48,797 nt of DNA from Bacteroidales bacterium (GTDB lineage: Bacteria; Bacteroidota; Bacteroidia; Bacteroidales; P3): the NCBI GenBank assembly GCA_016283175.1, contig JAEEMK010000009.1:1-48797 (forward strand), read 5' to 3'. Each line of letters starts with the position of its first letter. The first letter of the stretch is position 1. The notes below the pieces were generated by a model. It did not search any database, was not told the DNA's origin, and saw only the letters and a list, made by a program, of their open reading frames with translations. The position numbers and the translations under genes were made by a program. Positions 1-8,428 of the stretch are shown here, piece after piece.

Positions 1-485
1 CTTACAAGTCCAAAGAAGATAAAGACGAGGATGTCGCCGAGGCCTTGAGAGCCGTAGGGACTTTTACCCAGGGGAGAGGGTGTGTCTGCCCATATTGCAG
101 CGGCACCAAGAATCAATACCCACCAAGGGCTGCCTGAAACCAGCACCATTGCTAGGCCGCTTATGCAGCAGGCCACCACGGTTCCGTTGATTGCGCGCCA
201 CATCTGCTTGACGGTGAGACCGCCTTCTGCCATACTGTAGTTAGGTCCTTCTCTGTCCTCGCCGTCCACGCCGCTAAGATGGTCGCCCATCTCGTTGCTA
301 AGGTTGGAAAGCACCTGCAGCAGACAGGCAGTCAGCATCACAAGGGTAAACACCAAGTCGCTGCCTCCTGGCTTATTAATAGCAAGCAAGCCTCCGCACA
401 CCACGCCTGCCAATGACAGGGGCAATGTGCGGAGGCGCATTGACTTTATCAAATTACGAATTACGATTTTTGAATTTTGAGGCAT
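1..485 (-). CDS. menA: 1,4-dihydroxy-2-naphthoate polyprenyltransferase, partial
   Basis: UbiA-family inner-membrane prenyltransferase that attaches the polyprenyl tail to 1,4-dihydroxy-2-naphthoate in menaquinone synthesis. The reading frame is open from an ATG at 485 to the window edge, so only the first 161 residues are present. An early MRLRTLPLS segment is typical of MenA, and the first substrate/Mg motif is visible as NLSNEMGDHLSGVD, followed by hydrophobic helices. A second ATG at 440 would cut off the lead-in (NLIKS) that normally precedes the RLRTLP motif, so 485 is preferred. It begins 21 bp after the end of aspS on the same strand, so it is probably co-transcribed. The C-terminal half lies outside the window. 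Confidence 0.85.
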   Translation of the reverse strand, partial: MPQNSKIVIRNLIKSMRLRTLPLSLAGVVCGGLLAINKPGGSDLVFTLVMLTACLLQVLSNLSNEMGDHLSGVDGEDREGPNYSMAEGGLTVKQMWRAINGTVVACCISGLAMVLVSGSPWWVLILGAAAIWADTPSPLGKSPYGSQGLGDILVFIFFGLV

Positions 486-506
486 AACGTGTTAGCCTTT
501 CAAAAT

Positions 507-2264
507 TCAGTTCTTAACATCCAACTTTATGCACAACTCTTCAAGCTGGGCGTCTGCGATAGGTGATGGGCTTCCGCTCATAACATCGCGGCCGCTATTG
601 TTCTTCGGGAAGGCGATGAAGTCGCGAATGCTGTCGGCACCTCCGAAGAGCGAGCAAAGACGGTCGAAACCGAAGGCCAAGCCTGCGTGAGGAGGTGCAC
701 CATAGGTGAAGGCGTCCATCAGGAAGCCGAACTGAGCCTGAGCCTGCTCGTCGGTGAAGCCAAGCGTATGGAACATCTTGTTTTGCAGTGTGCGGTCGTG
801 GATACGGATACTGCCACCGCCGACCTCGACACCGTTCATCACTATGTCGTAAGCGTTGGCGCGGATGTCGCCCCAGCGCTTCGGATCGTCGAGTAGAGCT
901 TCGTCCTCGGGTTTGGGAGCCGTGAAGGGGTGGTGCATAGCGTAGTAGCGCTGCGTTTCCTCGTCCCACTCCAGCAGCGGGAAGTCAATCACCCACAACG
1001 GAGCAAAGACCTCAGGATTGCGCAGGCCAAGCTGGTTGCCCATCTCGAGACGCAAGGCGCAGAGCTGAACACGTGTCTTCATAGCGGGACCGCAGAGTAT
1101 CAGCATCAAGTCGCCGGGCTTTGCACCAAACTTCTCGGCGATGGCCTTCTGGTCGTCCTGCGTATAGAACTTGTCGACTGAACTCTTGAACGTGCCGTCA
1201 GCATTGTATTTGATATATACCATTCCGCCGGCACCTACCTGCGGACGCTTGACGAAGTCGGTAAGTGCGTCAAGCTGCTTGCGAGTGTATTCGGCACAGC
1301 CTTCGGCACAGATACCCACAACCAGTTCAGCATTGTCAAACAGGCCGAAGCCTTTGCCTTTGGCAACGTCGTTCAGCTCCACGAACTTCATACCGAAGCG
1401 AATATCCGGCTTGTCGCTGCCGTAGAGACGCATAGCGTCGTTCCAAGTGATGCGCGGAAACTGGTCGAATTCCAGTCCTTTGACCTCCTTGAAGAGGTGC
1501 TTTGCAAGTCCCTCAAAAGTCTGCAGCACATCCTCCTGCTCCACAAACGACATCTCGCAGTCAATCTGCGTGAACTCAGGCTGACGGTCGGCGCGCAGGT
1601 CCTCGTCGCGGAAGCAGCGCACAATCTGGAAGTAGCGGTCCATACCTGCCACCATCAGCAGCTGCTTGTACTGCTGCGGGCTCTGCGGCAGAGCGTAGAA
1701 CTCGCCGGGATTCATACGCGAAGGCACTACGAAGTCGCGCGCACCTTCAGGCGTGGACTTGATAAGGAACGGAGTCTCTATTTCAAGGAAGTTGAGGTTA
1801 TTCAGGTAGTTGCGCACCAAGATCGACATACGGTGACGCAGTTCGAGGTTGCGACGCACAGGGTTGCGGCGCAAGTCCAGATAGCGGTATTTCATACGCA
1901 GGTCGTCGCCACCGTCGCTCTGGTCCTCAATGGTAAATGGAGGAGTCTTTGCCGCGTTGAGCACATTCAGTTCCTTGACATCAATTTCAATCTCGCCGGT
2001 CGGAATTTTGGTGTTCTTCGATGCGCGCTCAATGACAATGCCCTTTACCTGAAGCACATATTCGCGTCCCAGCTTGCGAGCCTTCTCGCAAAGCTCGGCG
2101 TTAGTCTCCATATTGAAGGCCAGCTGCGTTATGCCGTAGCGGTCGCGCAGGTCGATAAAAGTCATACCTCCAAGGTCACGGCTGCGCTGCAACCAGCCGC
2201 ACAGCGTCACTTCCTGACCCACGTTGTTGATATTTAATTCACCACAAGTGTTTGTTCTATACAT
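507..2264 (-). CDS. aspS: Aspartyl-tRNA synthetase
   Basis: Cytoplasmic class II aminoacyl-tRNA synthetase charging tRNA-Asp (585 residues, the usual bacterial length). An N-terminal OB-fold anticodon-binding domain comes first, then the catalytic core with motif 2 ([14 protein letters not shown], about 217-230), the bacterial-type GAD insertion, and motif 3 (GLAFGFDRL, about 528-536). The frame is open further upstream to 2327, but the extra 21 residues do not look like AspRS. The start at [10 protein letters not shown] (2264) fits the family and lies about 35 bp downstream of a good promoter -7 box. Known family: bacterial AspRS. Whether it also charges tRNA-Asn cannot be judged from sequence alone. 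Confidence 0.97.
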   Translation of the reverse strand: MYRTNTCGELNINNVGQEVTLCGWLQRSRDLGGMTFIDLRDRYGITQLAFNMETNAELCEKARKLGREYVLQVKGIVIERASKNTKIPTGEIEIDVKELNVLNAAKTPPFTIEDQSDGGDDLRMKYRYLDLRRNPVRRNLELRHRMSILVRNYLNNLNFLEIETPFLIKSTPEGARDFVVPSRMNPGEFYALPQSPQQYKQLLMVAGMDRYFQIVRCFRDEDLRADRQPEFTQIDCEMSFVEQEDVLQTFEGLAKHLFKEVKGLEFDQFPRITWNDAMRLYGSDKPDIRFGMKFVELNDVAKGKGFGLFDNAELVVGICAEGCAEYTRKQLDALTDFVKRPQVGAGGMVYIKYNADGTFKSSVDKFYTQDDQKAIAEKFGAKPGDLMLILCGPAMKTRVQLCALRLEMGNQLGLRNPEVFAPLWVIDFPLLEWDEETQRYYAMHHPFTAPKPEDEALLDDPKRWGDIRANAYDIVMNGVEVGGGSIRIHDRTLQNKMFHTLGFTDEQAQAQFGFLMDAFTYGAPPHAGLAFGFDRLCSLFGGADSIRDFIAFPKNNSGRDVMSGSPSPIADAQLEELCIKLDVKN

Positions 2265-2298
2265 AGATATATTAATTTTATCTTTTTCTTCGAATCTG

Positions 2299-2328
2299 CA
2301 AAAATACAAAAAAAGAACCACATACAAA
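2299..2328 (-). promoter_or_regulatory. Bacteroidetes-type promoter of aspS
   Basis: On the minus strand a TATTTTTG -7 box (2306-2299, consensus TAnnTTTG) is preceded, after 18 bp, by TTTG (2328-2325). It lies about 35 bp before the chosen aspS start. The spacing is one base short of the usual 19-21. Confidence 0.5.
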
Positions 2329-2433
2329 ACAATATTTTGCTCTCTTTGTATAACAGTGTTACTCTTCGTGGTTGAATCTACACACCTTTTTTTGATTGTG
2401 ACAAAAAATAATCTCTATGTCTCGAAAAATGTG

Positions 2434-2441
2434 TATTTTTG
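2434..2441 (+). promoter_or_regulatory. Putative -7 box for the flavodoxin lipoprotein gene
   Basis: TATTTTTG matches TAnnTTTG and lies 21 bp before the ATG at 2463. I see no TTTG at the expected distance upstream, so this is a half-match only. It is back-to-back with the aspS promoter. Confidence 0.35.
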
Positions 2442-2462
2442 CAACTTGAAAAAAACACCGAA

Positions 2463-2996
2463 ATGAAAAACCTTGCATCTATTGTTGCCGCTTGTTGTCT
2501 GTTGTTCACAGCCTGCGCACAGACACCAAAAGACAAAAACCAGCAAATCCTTAAACCCTCAAACGAAATGAACAAGACATTAGTAACCTATTTCTCTGCA
2601 ACTGGCAATACCAAAGCCGCTGCCGAACGTCTGGCAAAAGAGTGCAATGCCGACCTCTTTGAGATTGCTCCCGAAGTACCCTACACCACCGCCGACCTAG
2701 ACTGGCGCGACAAACAGTCGCGTTCCACTTTGGAGATGAAAGACAGAACATCGCGTCCCGCCATCAAAGGCACCTGCGCCAACATTGCTGACTACGACAC
2801 CATATGGATTGGCTTTCCTGTGTGGTGGTACACAGCACCGACCATCATCAACACTTTTATCGAGGCTCACGACTTAAACGGCAAAGTCCTCAACGTCTTT
2901 GCAACCAGTGGCGGCAGCGACGTCAAGGGCTCTTATAATGACCTCAAGAAGGCCTATCCACAATACCAGTGGGGCGAAAGCCGCTTGATGAACTAG
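2463..2996 (+). CDS. Flavodoxin-like lipoprotein
   Basis: Exported lipoprotein carrying a flavodoxin fold (177 residues). The signal peptide ends in a lipobox LFTAC, so Cys18 would be lipidated. The flavin phosphate-binding loop is seen as TYFSATGNTK (about 42-51), and the WIGFPVWWYTAP segment is the isoalloxazine-side loop of flavodoxin_4 proteins. The start at 2463 is chosen because the signal peptide begins there; the frame reaches back to 2439 without coding signs. It would be a one- or two-electron FMN carrier on the periplasmic side of a membrane; the partner is unknown. Its stop overlaps the stop of the convergent gene within the tetranucleotide CTAG. Confidence 0.88.
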   Translation: MKNLASIVAACCLLFTACAQTPKDKNQQILKPSNEMNKTLVTYFSATGNTKAAAERLAKECNADLFEIAPEVPYTTADLDWRDKQSRSTLEMKDRTSRPAIKGTCANIADYDTIWIGFPVWWYTAPTIINTFIEAHDLNGKVLNVFATSGGSDVKGSYNDLKKAYPQYQWGESRLMN

Positions 2997-5731
2997 AACA
3001 TATATCCCATTTTGATATAGAGGTTGCTGAACTTGCCGTTGTCCTGCTTGTCGAAGGCGGTAGCCCAGTCGATAGAGAGGACAAAGTTGTCGTTCATAGC
3101 CAGTTTGAGACCACAGCCACCAGAGAGGTGTAAGTTGTGGAGTCTTGAGTCATCCCAATAACCGGTTACGGGATTATATTGGATGGGATCGGGAACTACT
3201 GATTCATCAGGCTGTACCACCATACCTGCGTCAACGAAGGGGTTGAGGCCGACATAGAACTGGTTTTTACCCACTTTAAAGCTGAAGATCTGCGTCCGCA
3301 ACTCTAGGTTGGCGAAAGCCACGCCAGGGGCAAGGATGCGGTTGCGCATAATGCCGCGCACCGAGTTGGCACCGCCCAATCCCTCATACACAACACGCTG
3401 CATATACAGCTGGTTGAGGTAGGTGTTGAGGTAGAATGGACAATCGCCGGCAAGGGTCAGCTGGGTGCCGACACGGTAGGCCAATGTCAGACGGTTGGCG
3501 ACAATCGGCAGATAATGCCTCCAAGCGGCATTGAACTTCAGATTATTGTAGTTGCTCATCGAGCCGATGCCTGCATAGTAGGTAAGGAAGGCGTCGGCGT
3601 GGATGCCACGTCTAGGATTCTGCTGACGGTCACGGGTGTCGTAGGTGATGCCGCCGTGCAGATAAGGATGGGCGCCGCCTGTGGCTTCGCCTGATCGGAT
3701 GTAGCCATAGGCGACATAACGGTCGAAGAGGGTCACCGTGTCGGGCAGCAGCTTGTCTTCGTCTTTGGTGAACTTGTTTAGGCGGTCCACATTGACCGGA
3801 CCGACACCGAAATAAAGTAGGCCGATTCCGACATTCCAAAACCAGGGTTTGTGGATTTCACCTTGCAAATCAGCCGAGAAGCGGAACAGGTCACGACGAT
3901 ACTTGTAGTATGCGCGGGTAATGTAGGTCGCGTCGTCCTGGTTTGAATATGCAGGAATGTAGTGCGACTGATATCCGTTGAAGCCATAGAAGTCGCACAT
4001 CTGGTCGGGCAGATAGGTGAGGTCGACACTCAGACGATGGTTCGGGATAAGGTATTTGGAGTCATACGAGGTCCTGAAAATACCAAACTTCTTTGTGGTG
4101 TAGGCTGCTTCGGCATAGAACGAATGCAGATACTCTGGATAGGTAGAGCCGTCGCCGAAGTAGTAGATGTTGGTCAACGCACCATACTGAAACCCCAAGT
4201 CGGCATCGAACGCCACGCTGGGCAAAACACCGAAGTTCCAACCCGTGCGGACGTGCTTTGTGGTGTCCTGCGCCGATGCGGTAGCGGCCGTTGCAAGCAG
4301 CATTGCCAACACAGCGACACCGGCAGCTTTCCGCTTTCCGCTCTCCGCTTTCCGCTCTTTAGGCTTGCGGAAAATGAACAGGGCGAATATCGCTAATGCT
4401 ACAACCATAATTCCTACTGAAATGAACGTGTTGGTGAGGCTCTGCGGAGCGAAGCCCATCAGCAGCAGCACCGGAAAACCGAATGCCAGAGCCGGAATGG
4501 TCTGGAGCACGAGGTTGTTGGCTGCCGGCGTCTCAAAGCGCGGGTCTATCTCGCGCAGCAGGATCATACCGTTCGATGCCGTGCCGGTCAGCATACCGAA
4601 CATCGAGAAGAAGGCCTCGTATTTGTAGTCGGGATAGAGCTTGCGGCAGCAGCGCAGCACATACCAGAACGTCACAAGGGCGCCCAATGTGCAGACCAAC
4701 ACCAACGGCAGCCAGATGGCGCGTAGGTTCTGGAAGTCGATGGCGGCGGTGCCGGCAACAATCATAAAGTCGAAGCAGGTGCCGGCAATGCGGTCCAGCG
4801 TATAGTTGTTGATATACTCGCGCTGCATCCAGTTGCTCTTGCGCAGACGACCGATAATCCATTTCACCAGCACGCCAAGCAGGGTGCCCCACAGGAAGTT
4901 GAAGCCCCACACCAGCGGTTTGAGCGTCTTTACTCCGAAATCGCCCAGCTCAAGTTGCTGCACACCGAACATCAGCAAAAACACCAACGCATAGACAAGC
5001 AACACAAGACACAGCTGCACCGTAAGTTTGTCGATCGACTCCGAATGCGGTATCTCGCCTTCCGACTCATAGTCCTCAAGCGTGTAGTGCTCGACGTATG
5101 TGCCGTCGTTCACTTTCAGCTTGCCTCTGCGACGAAGGACATTCATATAGACCACACCGACAAGGCTGCCCACTATGAAACCCATAGCGGCAATGCTGAG
5201 GCCGAAGTCCTTGCCGTAGAAGGTGATGCCCTGGTTTGAAGCCCAGTCGCTGAAGGTCACACCGAAGTTCAGTGCCTGTCCGGGTCCCTGGCCATAGCCC
5301 ATAGGCAGCAGCATACCGCCGGCATAGAACATATTGGAACTTCTCCACCACATAAACAGCGGAATGGTTATCAGCAGTCCGGCCAGACCTTGCAGTATGT
5401 AAGTGCTGGCGGTCACAGCACCGGTCTCGACGACCTTCATTGTGGTGGTCGAGCTCTTGATTTTCTTGTTTTTAAGAGCCATAGCCACAAAACCGAGACC
5501 CAAGGCGTGATAGGTGATAATCTCCATCACGTGACGGTCTACAAGCTCGTTGAAGAAGCCCAATGGCTTGAGGCATAGGATAAGAAGACCGGCCAGCAGC
5601 GCCGACGGCAACAGGCTGCGGCGGAACAGTGGCACATTGCAACGTACAAGGTTGGCTACAAGCAGGGCGGCGATAATGACAAACAATTGTATCAGCCAAG
5701 CCCACGACGAAATATCGGCAAAAGATGACAT
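2993..5731 (-). CDS. GltS-family symporter fused to Omp85-type outer-membrane barrel
   Basis: A single 912-residue frame joins two proteins that normally sit in different membranes. Residues 1 to about 454 form a polytopic GltS-type Na+/glutamate symporter, with GYGQGPGQAL corresponding to the glycine-rich GGHGTGAA segment of GltS. Residues 455-470 are a basic linker (RKPKERKAESGKRK...), and about 471-487 form a complete signal-peptide core ending TASA before Gln488. Residues 488-912 resemble a POTRA-less BamA/TamA surface-antigen barrel, with a VRGI motif and a terminal Phe (YIKMGYMF). The linker is encoded by a 7-bp tandem repeat. Three readings are possible: a polyprotein cut by signal peptidase, a repeat-mediated fusion, or two genes joined by a sequencing error. 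No ATG precedes the internal signal peptide. Confidence 0.8.
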   Translation of the reverse strand: MSSFADISSWAWLIQLFVIIAALLVANLVRCNVPLFRRSLLPSALLAGLLILCLKPLGFFNELVDRHVMEIITYHALGLGFVAMALKNKKIKSSTTTMKVVETGAVTASTYILQGLAGLLITIPLFMWWRSSNMFYAGGMLLPMGYGQGPGQALNFGVTFSDWASNQGITFYGKDFGLSIAAMGFIVGSLVGVVYMNVLRRRGKLKVNDGTYVEHYTLEDYESEGEIPHSESIDKLTVQLCLVLLVYALVFLLMFGVQQLELGDFGVKTLKPLVWGFNFLWGTLLGVLVKWIIGRLRKSNWMQREYINNYTLDRIAGTCFDFMIVAGTAAIDFQNLRAIWLPLVLVCTLGALVTFWYVLRCCRKLYPDYKYEAFFSMFGMLTGTASNGMILLREIDPRFETPAANNLVLQTIPALAFGFPVLLLMGFAPQSLTNTFISVGIMVVALAIFALFIFRKPKERKAESGKRKAAGVAVLAMLLATAATASAQDTTKHVRTGWNFGVLPSVAFDADLGFQYGALTNIYYFGDGSTYPEYLHSFYAEAAYTTKKFGIFRTSYDSKYLIPNHRLSVDLTYLPDQMCDFYGFNGYQSHYIPAYSNQDDATYITRAYYKYRRDLFRFSADLQGEIHKPWFWNVGIGLLYFGVGPVNVDRLNKFTKDEDKLLPDTVTLFDRYVAYGYIRSGEATGGAHPYLHGGITYDTRDRQQNPRRGIHADAFLTYYAGIGSMSNYNNLKFNAAWRHYLPIVANRLTLAYRVGTQLTLAGDCPFYLNTYLNQLYMQRVVYEGLGGANSVRGIMRNRILAPGVAFANLELRTQIFSFKVGKNQFYVGLNPFVDAGMVVQPDESVVPDPIQYNPVTGYWDDSRLHNLHLSGGCGLKLAMNDNFVLSIDWATAFDKQDNGKFSNLYIKMGYMF
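4326..4356 (-). repeat. Heptanucleotide tandem repeat AGCGGAA, about 4.4 copies
   Basis: On the minus strand the order is AGCGGAA, AGCGGAG, AGCGGAA, AGCGGAA, AGC. The repeat lies inside the coding frame exactly between the transporter part and the internal signal peptide. Because seven is not a multiple of three, gain or loss of one unit would change the reading frame between the two halves. Confidence 0.9.
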
Positions 5732-5765
5732 TGGTAATAATTTGTTTTGAATTATAAACTAAAAC

Positions 5766-5787
5766 GGGGCGCATAGGGGTGCGCCCC
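5766..5787 (-). terminator. Hairpin between the 689-residue gene and the fusion gene
   Basis: GGGGCGCA, 6-nt loop, TGCGCCCC. An 8-bp GC-rich stem follows the 5814-7883 gene on the minus strand, with GTTTTAG after it. The T-run is short, so termination may be partial and the downstream transporter gene could be reached by read-through. Confidence 0.6.
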
Positions 5788-5813
5788 GATATTATTATTT
5801 ACAAGTAGCAAAG

Positions 5814-7883
5814 TTATTCGACGGTGGTTTCAGCTACGGGAGCGGGTTCTTCGGCAGGAGCCTCGGCAGGGGTGGCTTCCGTGGCGGCCTCAGCGGGCTG
5901 CTCGACTGCCTCAGGCTGCTCTTTCTTGAAAGGCAGGCCCACATACTTCAGCGTATTGGTGAAATAGAGGGCGCAGAAGATGCCACCAAGCACGACCAAC
6001 GTGATGAGCCATTTCTTCCACCAAGCCATCTTCTTGTCGGCATAGGGGTCGGGCATCTTGACCATCGGGTATTTTGCCAAGCTGGTCAATGTAGCACCGA
6101 AAGCAGTGTTGACGCGCACCTGGGCGTTGATGGCCCAGCCGTTGGCGTTGAGCACTGGGCCCAGATTGCGGCGACGCAGCTTTGTCCAAGCAATGAACAT
6201 TGAGGGGCCGGAGACGACAATCACGATGACGGCAAGGAGAAGAATGACGTTGTACCATTTGGCCGTAAGGAAAGCGCCCAATCCGGCAAGAGCCGCCGCC
6301 AAAGCGCCCAAAGCCAAGCCGATGGCAGCAAATATACCGGCAAACTTAGCTATGTCGAACGGCGTCTTCTTCTCGACCGGAGCTTCTGCAGGAGCACCCT
6401 CGGCGGGTTTGGCAGCAAGATTGTTGGTGGCGGTGTCGGCTTTAGCGGTCAGATTGTCCATCTGCTTGGCCTCCTTCTCGGCGGCATTCTTGTTTATCTT
6501 ATCAGTGATGAACTTCCACAGTTTCTTATAGGGAGCCCAGAAAGCCTGGCGCACGCTGATAGGGTTGTCGACAATCTTGGTGACGGTTGCGTCCCAATCC
6601 TGTCCCGAACGGTCATAGAAAACGGCGTTCTTGCCAACGCGCAAATCGTCGATGTCGCCGTCGGTCAAAGCTGCGACGATGTCCATTTCAGCCGCCTTGG
6701 TCTTCGAAACACAATGGCAATAAAGCAAATAGAGACCGCTGAAGGTAGCCGATTCTGCCTGCTTTCCCATATCGGACACCTTGATGCAGAGATCCAGGCA
6801 ACGCTGGTCGATATAAAGTTGGCCACACTGGAAAACAGCCAGTTTCGCTTTGTCGCGAGTATAGAAATCAGCGAAAGTGACATAGTTTTTCAAGAGCTTG
6901 TAGAAATCGCGATAAAGGTGCAGAAACTTGTCAACCAGCTTGATATCGGCATCCTCTTCCGCAGTTTCCTTGTCGAAGTTCTCCACCTTGGCGCTCTTGT
7001 CGTCGGCCAGACTTGCAACATATGCGTCCAACTTGGAGCATACTGCGTTCCATTGTGCCTCGTCGACAGCATCGGTACCTGGATAATCGACATCGAGAGC
7101 CATCGATTTGACCTTGTCGAAAGTAGCTTGCCAAGCAGGGTTGACACCTGTCAGCCTAAGTTTCATATCCTTGTTGGGACGTGCCAGCGGATAGTCGGCA
7201 ATCTTGTCGCTGCACGTAGCCAGATTCATTTCGCTGATAGCCTGAATCTTTTCGACCGACACATCGACTGCATCGGCGCAGTTTTCGTCGAAAGCAATGA
7301 GCTTGCAGCGCATAAAATAGTCTGCAACCTTGTCTTTCAGCGCATTGACAGCAGCGATAGCATCGTCGGTATTGTCACCGTAGGGGCGTTCGTCAAAAAC
7401 AACAGCCGTAGCATCGTCCTTGGATTTAACCTTTTCGTCGAAAGCCGCTTTAGCCTCAACGACATCCGCCAAAGAAACCGAGTCGGCGTCGACACCTTTG
7501 CGAGCGAGAATACGTTTGGCAGAAGCCAAAAGAGCCGCACCGTTGTCATCGGCTTCGTTGATGTCGGCAAGCGCGATGCTGTCGGCACCATCGAGAATGC
7601 GGTCGTGGTTTTTGAGCGATCTGCAAAGCCATTGCGAAGCAGCTACGACCTCGTTGACACGGATTTTACCGTCGGAGTCGGTATCCATCAGTTGCAGCGT
7701 CGTCTCGTCGAATTCAAGGCCTTTGACCGGACAGCTGAGCACAGTCCATAGCTTCTGATCCAGTTCCGCGAGATGGGCGATGTCAGCACCCGAATTGATT
7801 GTCACGCGAGTAACCCCGCCGATAGAAGCAAAAGTCCAGTTGTAGGACCCCGCCTTGCCAGGAATGATACTTTTTTTAGCCAT
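5814..7883 (-). CDS. Uncharacterised EF-hand and multi-pass membrane protein
   Basis: A 689-residue protein I cannot assign to a characterised family. There is no signal peptide. Residues 67-78 (DTDSDGKIRVNE) are a complete canonical EF-hand loop with Asp at 1, 3 and 5, Gly at 6, Ile at 8 and Glu at 12, so calcium binding is likely. A long acidic, Ala/Asp-rich helical region follows. Near the C-terminus are a hydrophobic Gly/Ala-rich hairpin and a second helix (roughly 510-570), a basic RRRNLGP loop, a last helix (about 625-645, WWKKWLITLVVLGG), and a 44-residue tail rich in Pro, Ala and Glu. It looks like a large cytoplasmic sensor domain tethered to the inner membrane. The start at 7883 follows a TAATTTTG -7-like box. 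Confidence 0.85.
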   Translation of the reverse strand: MAKKSIIPGKAGSYNWTFASIGGVTRVTINSGADIAHLAELDQKLWTVLSCPVKGLEFDETTLQLMDTDSDGKIRVNEVVAASQWLCRSLKNHDRILDGADSIALADINEADDNGAALLASAKRILARKGVDADSVSLADVVEAKAAFDEKVKSKDDATAVVFDERPYGDNTDDAIAAVNALKDKVADYFMRCKLIAFDENCADAVDVSVEKIQAISEMNLATCSDKIADYPLARPNKDMKLRLTGVNPAWQATFDKVKSMALDVDYPGTDAVDEAQWNAVCSKLDAYVASLADDKSAKVENFDKETAEEDADIKLVDKFLHLYRDFYKLLKNYVTFADFYTRDKAKLAVFQCGQLYIDQRCLDLCIKVSDMGKQAESATFSGLYLLYCHCVSKTKAAEMDIVAALTDGDIDDLRVGKNAVFYDRSGQDWDATVTKIVDNPISVRQAFWAPYKKLWKFITDKINKNAAEKEAKQMDNLTAKADTATNNLAAKPAEGAPAEAPVEKKTPFDIAKFAGIFAAIGLALGALAAALAGLGAFLTAKWYNVILLLAVIVIVVSGPSMFIAWTKLRRRNLGPVLNANGWAINAQVRVNTAFGATLTSLAKYPMVKMPDPYADKKMAWWKKWLITLVVLGGIFCALYFTNTLKYVGLPFKKEQPEAVEQPAEAATEATPAEAPAEEPAPVAETTVE

Positions 7884-8428
7884 AATATTTTAAATTTTAA
7901 TTATTTGCACAGAATCTTCCAAAATATTCGACTGCAAAATTACTAAAAAAACCAACAATAGCAATAAAAAGATGAAAAAATAATAAACAATGAAACAATA
8001 TACAACATAAAAAAAAACATTGCAAACAAATGAACAAGAACCCTTTCTGCAAACAACGGCCTAAAAACAACATTCATTATCAGTGCATTACAAAATCTTC
8101 CAAGGCATATGTACAGTATTTGTACAGTATATGTACAGTATTTGTACGCTTCTAAAGCGTACAAATACTGTACATATACTGTACAAATACTGTACATATG
8201 CCTATGCTGGTAGGGAGGATAGCGAGGCGTGGCGAGGAGGACACAGAGGTAAAAAAAAGACAAAAAACGGACAGCGATATTGATATTTTTTTTATATTTG
8301 CAAACTGGAATACCAATGCTACAATTCTGAAAAATAGCGTTTATTTTTTTGAAAGCAAGAAATTTACAATAACAGACAAGAAATCGTCAAGACAGAATAC
8401 AACACTAAATCATCAACAATAGTAAAAT
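7884..8428. other. 545-bp intergenic region with divergent promoters and palindrome copy 1
   Basis: AT-rich region between divergent genes. It holds a TAATTTTG box for the minus gene (7942-7935), the long palindrome (8103-8203), and a TATATTTG box for the plus gene (8293-8300). Short open frames across the palindrome (repeating Tyr, Thr, Val, Cys residues) are by-products of the repeat and show no coding signs. Confidence 0.7.
8103..8203. repeat. Long palindrome, copy 1
   Basis: Two 49-nt arms (8103-8151 and 8155-8203) are perfectly complementary around a 3-nt CTA loop. Each arm contains four 11-bp units of the form TATWTGTACAG (the outermost begins CAT, the innermost ends TGTACGC). There are thus eight TGTAC cores at about one helical turn. 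It lies between two divergent genes, so it does not act as a simple terminator for either. Transcribed, it would give a near 50-bp RNA hairpin; as DNA it could form a cruciform or bind a protein at phased sites. Confidence 0.95.

Noticed and set aside
1497-2237. 246-codon plus-strand frame opposite aspS
   Set aside because: It is a shadow of aspS, whose reading frame carries all class II synthetase motifs.
8103-8203. Palindrome as a CRISPR array or simple terminator
   Set aside because: No unique spacers between units, and copy 1 lies between divergent genes, where no terminator is expected.
8083-8283. Open frames crossing palindrome copy 1 on both strands, giving Tyr/Cys/Thr/Val repeats
   Set aside because: The same peptides appear at each palindrome copy on both strands, so they follow from the repeat and not from a gene.
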